The notes under the pieces: generated by a model
What the model saw: only the letters and a program-made list of their open reading frames with translations
What the model was told of the DNA's origin: nothing
Databases searched by the model: none
DNA from: JBJHBP01 sp050485645
Lineage (GTDB): Bacteria; Pseudomonadota; Gammaproteobacteria; Steroidobacterales; Rariloculaceae
Direction: 5' to 3'
Assembly: GCA_050485645.1 (NCBI GenBank)
Contig: JBJHBT010000050.1
Location: forward strand, 1 to 18,081
DNA length: 18,081 bases
Program-made: the position numbers and the translations under genes
Shown here: positions 12,781-18,081 of the stretch, piece after piece
Layout: every line of letters begins with the position of its first letter
How positions within the stretch are numbered: the stretch's first letter is position 1

Positions 12781-14055
12781 ATGACGCTGAAACAGTACAA
12801 CTGGAAAGATGGCCCAGACATCATTCAGCAGCATAGTGTCGCCAAGCATCGTATTCTTCAGTCCTATCTAGCTGCCTATTTCAAGACTCTTATCAGCTCT
12901 CCTCGTCAAGACGTGATGCGCTTGACCCTGGTCGACGGCTTTGCTGGCGGAGGAATGTACGTCCATAACGATACCCGTCAACTTGTCAAAGGCTCGCCGT
13001 TCATTTTTCTGGAGGCGACGCGCGAAGCTGAATATCTAATCAACAAAGACCGCCACAAACCCGTTGCACTAGAAGTTGACTACTTCTTCACCGAAGCTGA
13101 TCGCTGCGCATATTTGCATCTCGACAAGGTACTGCGTGAGGCTGGATACGGCGACAGAATTGGTAACGGCATCTTCTTGGAGCACGCCCGATTCCAAGAC
13201 AGGGCGGACTCGATTATCGATTTCATAAAGAAAAAAAGCCCTCGCAATGGCAGATCTATCTTTACGCTAGATCAATATGGGTACAAGCAAGTCCCAACCC
13301 ATTTGATCCAGCGAATCTTCCTGAACCTGCCAAGCGCTGAAGTGATCCTTACGTTCGGTGTCGATTCGTTCCTGAATTTCGCGAGCGACACCAATCTCGC
13401 GCAAGAGCTTCTCGCTGGAATTGGTATTCCTGACATTTTTGATGGGCGTACGTTCGAAGACATCAAATCATCCGAACGAGATTGGCGGCTGTTCATTCAG
13501 AGCGCTCTATATCGTCGCCTCGTTGAGAACTGTGGTGCGCGCCATTTCACCCCATTCTTCATTCGCAACAACAAGGGTCACGGAGACTACTGGCTGATTC
13601 ATCTGTCGCAACATCATCGAGCGAGAGATGTGATGACAGAAGTGCATTGGGACAACAACAACTACTTCATCCACTACGGTGGCGCAGGGTTAGATATGTT
13701 CCAGATGGTCGGCTACGATCCCGCCTACGATGCAGCCCACCGTGGTCAGGCTGCGCTGGGGTTCGAGTTTGACGACGTCGCTAGGAACACCAGCATCGCG
13801 ACGCTCAACGAGCAGATTCCTCGTCGAGTGTACGCTGATGACGATGGAATCAGCTTCGGCGAACTTTTCGCCACAACTTGTAATGGCTCTCCAGCCTCAG
13901 CAGAAATCTATCGAGACTCTATCGGTAGGTTGCTCGATGAGAAGATAGTCGCGGTGATTGGAGCTGATGGCGTCAGGCGCCGCTCTGGGGCGCAGATCAA
14001 GCCAAGCGACCAGATTATTCCTCCACCACAGAGACCTCTTTTCGGTATCGACTAA
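12781..14055 (+). CDS. tcmP: TcmP-like three-Cys-motif partner protein, first copy
   Basis: This is a 424-residue protein. The N-terminus has SVAKHRILQSYLAAYF, then LVDGFAGGGMY (about 50-60) and GSPFIFLEA. This is the TcmP pattern of a helical KHxxLxxYL segment, a glycine-rich motif I and GSPL-like stretch. VDGFAGGG resembles the SAM-binding motif I of class I methyltransferases, and FFTEAD (102-107) fits motif II. At residues 163-168 it has LDQYGY, where TcmP proteins usually show DPxG(W/F/Y), so a catalytic proline is replaced. The C-terminal 200 residues contain HFTPFFIRNNKGHGDYWLIH and a winged-helix-like end. TcmP proteins are defined by association with DUF5131 proteins; no activity is established to my knowledge. 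A modification enzyme is the simplest inference. Confidence 0.85.
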   Translation: MTLKQYNWKDGPDIIQQHSVAKHRILQSYLAAYFKTLISSPRQDVMRLTLVDGFAGGGMYVHNDTRQLVKGSPFIFLEATREAEYLINKDRHKPVALEVDYFFTEADRCAYLHLDKVLREAGYGDRIGNGIFLEHARFQDRADSIIDFIKKKSPRNGRSIFTLDQYGYKQVPTHLIQRIFLNLPSAEVILTFGVDSFLNFASDTNLAQELLAGIGIPDIFDGRTFEDIKSSERDWRLFIQSALYRRLVENCGARHFTPFFIRNNKGHGDYWLIHLSQHHRARDVMTEVHWDNNNYFIHYGGAGLDMFQMVGYDPAYDAAHRGQAALGFEFDDVARNTSIATLNEQIPRRVYADDDGISFGELFATTCNGSPASAEIYRDSIGRLLDEKIVAVIGADGVRRRSGAQIKPSDQIIPPPQRPLFGID

Positions 14056-14094
14056 GAATCCAAATAAGTTGTTCTGCCAGTCGGGGGGTGGCTT

Positions 14095-15297
14095 GTGACA
14101 TCAGATAGCCCGGACATATATGAAGGACGAGAGCAGGCGCTGATCAAGCACACGCTACTGAGGAACTATCTTGAGAAGCTCGTTCTCATCATTGGTATGA
14201 GTGCCAGGCGGGCGCGCAAAGCTGAAATTTGTTACGTGGATTGCTTCGCTGGACCATGGGGTTCAACAGACACTGACCTGGAAGGCACTTCGATCTCCTT
14301 ATCCCTTAAGACGCTGGAATCCTGCAAAGAGAAGCTTTCCAGCCTAAATGTCGATGCTCGCACGCGCGCTTTGTATATCGAGAAAGACAAAGCAGCGTTT
14401 CAGCGCCTCTCGAACTTCCTTCAGAATCGTGCGCCGAATACGATCGAGCATGACTGCCGAAATGGCGACTTCGTCAATCTCCGAGAGGAGATTCTCGAAT
14501 GGTGTGGCGCCGACGCCTTTGTTTTCTTCTTTATCGATCCGACCGGCTGGAAGGATGTCGGTATAGATACAATTCGCCCACTGCTCAACCGGCCTCGCTC
14601 TGAGTTTTTGATCAACTTTGCCTACAATTTCATCAATCGTACTGCATCAATGAAGGAATGGCAGGACGCAATGGCGCGGTTGCTCGGTAGACCTGTGGAT
14701 CTCACTGCACTTACACCCGCACAACGAGAGGAAGCGTTAGTCAATGCGTATCGAGAAAGCCTGAAGCAGCACGTGCCAAGTAGGCGTGGATACCATGCAA
14801 GAACCTCATATGTCAGCGTGCTCGATCCGCTACATCGAAGGACTAAGTACCACCTAATCTACCTGACAAGTCACCCGACGGGTATCGTCGAGTTCATGGA
14901 TATCTCGGAAAAAGTAGACCTCGTCCAAGCGCGTGTGCGAGCGGCGAGGAAATTTGACGCCAGAGAGAAGAGATCAGGTATTGCCGATATGTTCTCGGCA
15001 GACGCCATCGAGGATGCAGGCGACGAGCGGAGTAGCCCAGAAGAGGTGGACGCCTACTGGCGAAAGTATCTTGCCAACGGAGAACGACGTATAGCCATCG
15101 CAGAGTTCGCAGACATTCTTGAGGAGACTAATTGGCTCCCAGGTGAACTACAGGCGTCGTTGGTACGACTTGTCAAAACAGGCATCGTGCGAAATTTGGA
15201 CGCTGATGCTTCTAAACGGCGCAAGAAGCCTCTTCACATCGAAAACTCTGGAGAACGCCTTCAGCTCATACGGAATTCCGACTCGAACTCACATTGA
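14095..15297 (+). CDS. tcmP: TcmP-like three-Cys-motif partner protein, second copy
   Basis: This is a 400-residue protein starting at GTG 14095, with GGGGGTGG at 14083-14090 as ribosome site. It has ALIKHTLLRNYLEKLV, then the glycine-rich YVDCFAGPWGS (47-57), LYIEKD (93-98) and FFFIDPTGWKDVG (about 144-156). The last of these is the DPxGW form of motif IV. These positions match those of the first copy, but outside the motifs the two proteins are strongly divergent, so they are not a recent duplication. RSEFLINFAYNFINR follows, as in other TcmP proteins. The C-terminal 100 residues look like a charged, winged-helix-type domain (ILEETNWLPGELQASLVRLV). It probably forms a methyltransferase-like subunit; whether the two copies pair is unknown. 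Confidence 0.87.
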   Translation: MTSDSPDIYEGREQALIKHTLLRNYLEKLVLIIGMSARRARKAEICYVDCFAGPWGSTDTDLEGTSISLSLKTLESCKEKLSSLNVDARTRALYIEKDKAAFQRLSNFLQNRAPNTIEHDCRNGDFVNLREEILEWCGADAFVFFFIDPTGWKDVGIDTIRPLLNRPRSEFLINFAYNFINRTASMKEWQDAMARLLGRPVDLTALTPAQREEALVNAYRESLKQHVPSRRGYHARTSYVSVLDPLHRRTKYHLIYLTSHPTGIVEFMDISEKVDLVQARVRAARKFDAREKRSGIADMFSADAIEDAGDERSSPEEVDAYWRKYLANGERRIAIAEFADILEETNWLPGELQASLVRLVKTGIVRNLDADASKRRKKPLHIENSGERLQLIRNSDSNSH

Positions 15298-15406
15298 TAA
15301 ATGCGGAGTAACTCAGGTCCGGCTTCTTTGCGTCCAAGTGTTTGCGCGTCGGTAATGATCATGGTTGTTCAAACGAGTGCGCTTCTCGAATCCTGGAGCA
15401 ACGAAC

Positions 15407-17425
15407 ATGCGTGTTTTCTTGTGCGAGAAGCCCTCGCAAGGCAAAGACATAGCCCGTGTGCTGGGTGCCCGGCAGCGCGTCTCCGGCTGCTACAGCGGTT
15501 CAGGAATTACGGTGACCTGGTGCATCGGCCATTTGGTCGAGGCAGCGCCGCCGGAAGCCTACGGCGAGCAGTACAAGCGCTGGTCCATCGAGCAGTTGCC
15601 CATCATTCCCGAACGCTGGCGCATCGACGTCAAGAGATCGACGGCAGCGCAGTTCAAGATCGTCGAGCAGCTCGTCGGCCAGGCCGCCGAGCTGGTGATC
15701 GCCACCGACGCCGACCGCGAGGGCGAGATGATTGCCCGCGAGGTCATCGACCTGTGTGGCTATCGCGGGCCGATCCGGCGGCTGTGGCTGTCGGCACTCA
15801 ACGATGCGTCGATCCGCAAGGCGCTCGAAGCACTCAAGCCATCGGCCGAGACGCTGCCGCTGTACTACTCGGCCCTGGCGCGATCGCGAGCAGACTGGCT
15901 GGTGGGTATGAACCTCAGCCGATTGTTCACCGTGCTGGGCCGGCAAGCCGGCTACCAAGGCGTGCTGTCGGTCGGTCGTGTGCAGACGCCGACGCTGCGC
16001 CTGGTGGTGGAGCGCGACCGCGAGATCGCGCGTTTCATGTCGATTCCGTATTGGGCCATCGATGTCCTGCTGTCCCAGGCAGGGCAGTCCTTCATCGCGA
16101 ACTGGATACCGCCAGAGGGCACCACGGATGAGGCGAGCCGCTGCCTGCGGCAGTCGGTGGCACAGCAGGCCGCCGACCACCTGCGCGCGGCACGCGAAGC
16201 ACGGGTGCTGTCGGTGCAGACCGAGCGCGTGCGCGAGGCGCCGCCGCTGCCGTTCGACCTGGGAACGCTCCAGGAAGTGTGTTCCAGGCGGTTGGGACTC
16301 GACGTGCAAGAGACGCTGGACATCGCGCAGGCTCTGTACGAGACGCACAAGGCGACGACCTATCCACGCTCGGATTCGGGCTACCTGCCAGAAAGCATGT
16401 TGGCCGAGGTGCCGACGGTACTCGATGCGCTGCTCGCCACCGATCCCAGCCTGCGCCCGCTGATCGACGGGCTCGATCGCACGCAACGCTCGCGCGCCTG
16501 GAACGACGGCAAGGTGACGGCGCACCACGGCATCATTCCAACACTTGAGCCGGTGTCTCTCTCCGCCATGTCGGAGAAGGAACGGTCCGTGTATACGCTG
16601 ATCCGAGCGCACTACCTGGCGCAGTTCCTGCCGCATCACGAGTTCGACCGCACGGTGGCGCTGCTCACCTGTGACGGGCAATCGTTGCAGGCCGTGGGCA
16701 AGCAGATCGTCGCACCTGGCTGGCATCTGGCGATGCCGGGCAAGCAGCAGGAGGCGACCGCGGACGATGACAGCGCGCAACGCAGTCAGACATTGCCTCC
16801 GCTCGCTGCCGGTGCGCGCTGCACCATCGGTCAAGTGGATTTCAAGGCACTCAAAACTCAACCGCCGAAGCCCTATACCCAGGGTGAGTTGATCAGAGCC
16901 ATGAAGGGCGTTGCGAAGCTCGTCACCGATCCGCGACTGAAGCAGAAGCTGAAGGAGACGACGGGCATCGGCACCGAGGCCACGCGCGCAGGCATCATCA
17001 ATGCGCTGCTGGCTCGCGGCTACTTGGTCAAGAAGGGACGTGCCATCCGTGCCTCGGATGCGGCCTTCACGCTCATCGACGCGGTGCCGGCGGCAATCGC
17101 CGATCCCGGTACGACCGCGATCTGGGAGCAGGCGCTGGACATGATCGAAGCTGGCCAGATGACGCTGGATACGTTCATCGACAAGCAATCGACCTGGGTT
17201 ACGCAGTTGGTGCAGCAGTATCGCGGCGCGATCCTGTCGATCAAGCTGCCCGAGGGGCCAGCCTGTGATCTGTGCGGATCGCCTACGCGCCAGCGCAGCG
17301 GCAAGAATGGCACCTTCTGGTCGTGCAGCCGCTATCCCGACTGCAAGGGCACCGTGCCCATCGAATCCTCCGGCAGCAGACGCAGCCGCAAACCACGACG
17401 CCGGTCATCGCCCAGGGCGAACTGA
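15407..17425 (+). CDS. topB: ICE DNA topoisomerase III
   Basis: This is a 672-residue type IA topoisomerase. The ATG at 15407 with GGAG at 15394-15397 starts MRVFLCEKPSQGKDIARVLG, the conserved beginning; a longer in-frame start upstream lacks support. The TOPRIM motif is ATDADREGE (99-107), with the early acidic Glu7 in CEKPSQ. The SALxRxRxDWLVGMNLSR region is at about 155-172 and the active-site tyrosine is Tyr319 in TYPRSDSGYLPE. A C-terminal zinc domain (about 620 to 655) has CDLC and CSRYPDC, followed by a basic tail. The enzyme relaxes and decatenates DNA through single-strand passage, and in this ICE family acts in element replication or transfer. It looks complete. It is separated from ssb by the cargo block. 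Confidence 0.93.
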   Translation: MRVFLCEKPSQGKDIARVLGARQRVSGCYSGSGITVTWCIGHLVEAAPPEAYGEQYKRWSIEQLPIIPERWRIDVKRSTAAQFKIVEQLVGQAAELVIATDADREGEMIAREVIDLCGYRGPIRRLWLSALNDASIRKALEALKPSAETLPLYYSALARSRADWLVGMNLSRLFTVLGRQAGYQGVLSVGRVQTPTLRLVVERDREIARFMSIPYWAIDVLLSQAGQSFIANWIPPEGTTDEASRCLRQSVAQQAADHLRAAREARVLSVQTERVREAPPLPFDLGTLQEVCSRRLGLDVQETLDIAQALYETHKATTYPRSDSGYLPESMLAEVPTVLDALLATDPSLRPLIDGLDRTQRSRAWNDGKVTAHHGIIPTLEPVSLSAMSEKERSVYTLIRAHYLAQFLPHHEFDRTVALLTCDGQSLQAVGKQIVAPGWHLAMPGKQQEATADDDSAQRSQTLPPLAAGARCTIGQVDFKALKTQPPKPYTQGELIRAMKGVAKLVTDPRLKQKLKETTGIGTEATRAGIINALLARGYLVKKGRAIRASDAAFTLIDAVPAAIADPGTTAIWEQALDMIEAGQMTLDTFIDKQSTWVTQLVQQYRGAILSIKLPEGPACDLCGSPTRQRSGKNGTFWSCSRYPDCKGTVPIESSGSRRSRKPRRRSSPRAN

Positions 17426-17619
17426 CCCGGCACCGACACGAGTTCGTCCGCCGGCCCGGCGGCGAAACGCGCCCCGCAGCCCGTGGGGCACTCCCAGCAC
17501 GCCTTTCCTTCTGCAACGGTGTGCACGCCGCACGGTCCGTGGCCGCGCGGCGAGAAGGCAGTTCATCGACGAATCGTCACTGCGCGGTTCACGTTGATCG
17601 GTGGTCCTTCCGTTCGCTT

Positions 17620-17679
17620 CGTAGGGTCTCCTGGCGGTTTGCCCCATCGACGGGGAGCGAGTCGCCAGGAGACCCTGCG
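17620..17679 (+). repeat. Long stem-loop, 17-bp stem
   Basis: AGGGTCTCCTGGCG at 17623-17636 is perfectly complementary to CGCCAGGAGACCCT at 17663-17676. Three more pairs (one G-U) extend the stem outward to 17620 and 17679. The 26-base loop has an inner CCCC/GGGG pairing (17642-17645 with 17652-17655). No T-run follows, so it is not a classical terminator. It could be a structured RNA, a protein-binding site or an attenuator. Confidence 0.7.
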
Positions 17680-17858
17680 GGGTAAGCGGTACTCGGCGCC
17701 GGTGCCCGCCGGTGAAACAACGGGTTCCCTTTGTGCGCGGATGTGTGCCAGAGGTTTCCGGCCCCAGCCACGACATGGGTCGGGTGAATGGTTGACACAG
17801 CGAATGGCTTCGACGACGGCCTGAACCTGTATCAGCCCACGGGTGGTGTCTTCCTCTC

Positions 17859-17891
17859 CAGCCGAAGGTTTGCGCCTTCGGCTGTTCTTCT
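17859..17891 (+). terminator. Terminator-like hairpin after topB
   Basis: CAGCCGAAGG (17859-17868) and CCTTCGGCTG (17875-17884) form a perfect 10-bp GC-rich stem with a six-base loop (TTTGCG). The T-rich TTCTTCT follows. It lies about 430 bases after topB, so transcription of the cargo and topB could run through the structured region and stop here. The T-run is interrupted, so efficiency is uncertain. Confidence 0.55.
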
Positions 17892-18081
17892 GCTGCCCGC
17901 CGTCCCGCCGCGCACCTGATCGGGTGAGCAATCGGGCATCTACCGTGAGCGGATTTCTGCTCGCTAACGCATGCCAAGCCTCCGAATCTACGTCGTATGC
18001 GCGCTGACTGTCGTCAGCACCATGCCCAGGCAGCTCCGGTCTTCAAGGCTGCGGCACGGTTCTACCGCGCTGACCGATCCA

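Larger units (their letters stand above)
6840..18081 (+). mobile_element. PFGI-1/ICEclc-type ICE backbone with inserted cargo
   Basis: ParB (PFGI-1 class), DUF2857, STY4528-type replication protein, TIGR03761/PFL_4669 protein, DUF3158, SSB and topoisomerase III in this order form the conserved replication/maintenance segment of the ICEclc, PAGI-2 and SPI-7 family. The conjugation genes and integrase are outside the window. A four-gene cargo block separates ssb from topB. Confidence 0.85.
17426..18081 (+). other. Gene-poor region after topB with several inverted repeats
   Basis: I find no convincing gene in these 656 bases: the open frames on both strands lack ribosome sites and have compositions expected from GC-rich non-coding DNA. 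The region holds several inverted repeats. They are GCCCC/GGGGC at 17471-17489, the long stem at 17620-17679, the hairpin at 17859-17884, a GAGC/GCTC hairpin around 17946-17963 and GCTGAC/GTCAGC at 18003-18018. In related ICEs the stretch downstream of topB precedes another conserved operon, so it may hold a leader or regulatory RNA. The next gene begins beyond the window. Confidence 0.5.

Noticed and set aside
15500..17188. Very long - strand open frame of 562 codons inside topB
   Set aside because: It is fully antisense to a complete topoisomerase III. Its composition (high Arg, His, Gln) is typical of a shadow frame.
17792..17797. TTGACA as a -35 promoter box
   Set aside because: No -10-like hexamer lies 16 to 18 bases downstream, and no gene follows in the window at a suitable distance.
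17405..17977. - strand open frame of 190 codons downstream of topB
   Set aside because: Its product has low-complexity Arg/Pro/Gly content, no recognisable domain, and crosses strong hairpins. No ribosome site was seen.

Overview
The window reads as accessory DNA from a GC-rich proteobacterium, probably gamma- or beta-. It is a Mu-like transposable phage element joined to the backbone of a PFGI-1/ICEclc/SPI-7-type integrative and conjugative element (ICE). Every gene I accept is on the + strand. No tRNA, rRNA, CRISPR array or insertion sequence was seen. The host assignment is an inference from base composition and gene families only.

Positions 1 to about 6839: Mu-like element. It opens inside an ExeA/MuB-type transposition ATPase. 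Small early-region genes follow: a Zn/winged-helix protein, a Gam-like DNA-end protector, GemA, a Zn-finger early protein and the Mor activator. After Mor comes an HTH protein, a Lar-like zinc protein, a 48-residue membrane protein, a DUF5131 (Gp37/Gp68, 'three-Cys-motif') protein, a zinc ribbon, a ParB-like DGQHRL protein, a Cys-rich peptide and a Mu gp27-like protein. Nearly all of these overlap by 4 to 22 bases, so they look like one translationally coupled operon. No terminase large subunit, portal, head or tail gene is present. After gp27 there is about 130 bp of non-coding DNA. It ends in two 12-bp repeats with a 22-bp period, which look like transposase-binding sites of a Mu-type right end.

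Positions about 6840 to 11300: ICE replication and maintenance module. It starts with the C-terminal part of a PFGI-1-class ParB whose 5' part is missing, apparently interrupted by the Mu-like element. Then come DUF2857, an STY4528-type replication protein with internal repeats, a TIGR03761/PFL_4669 protein, DUF3158 and SSB.

Positions 11301 to 15406: a less GC-rich cargo block between ssb and topB, which are normally close in this ICE family. It has an orphan UmuD-like S24 autoprotease (no umuC), a second DUF5131 protein and two different TcmP ('three-Cys-motif partner') proteins. Both TcmPs have methyltransferase-like SAM-binding motifs. This four-gene cassette is the best candidate for an uncharacterised system, possibly nucleic-acid modification or phage/plasmid defence under DNA-damage control.

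Positions 15407 to 18081: DNA topoisomerase III (topB), then about 650 bp without a convincing gene. That stretch holds a 17-bp-stem structure, a terminator-like hairpin and smaller inverted repeats.
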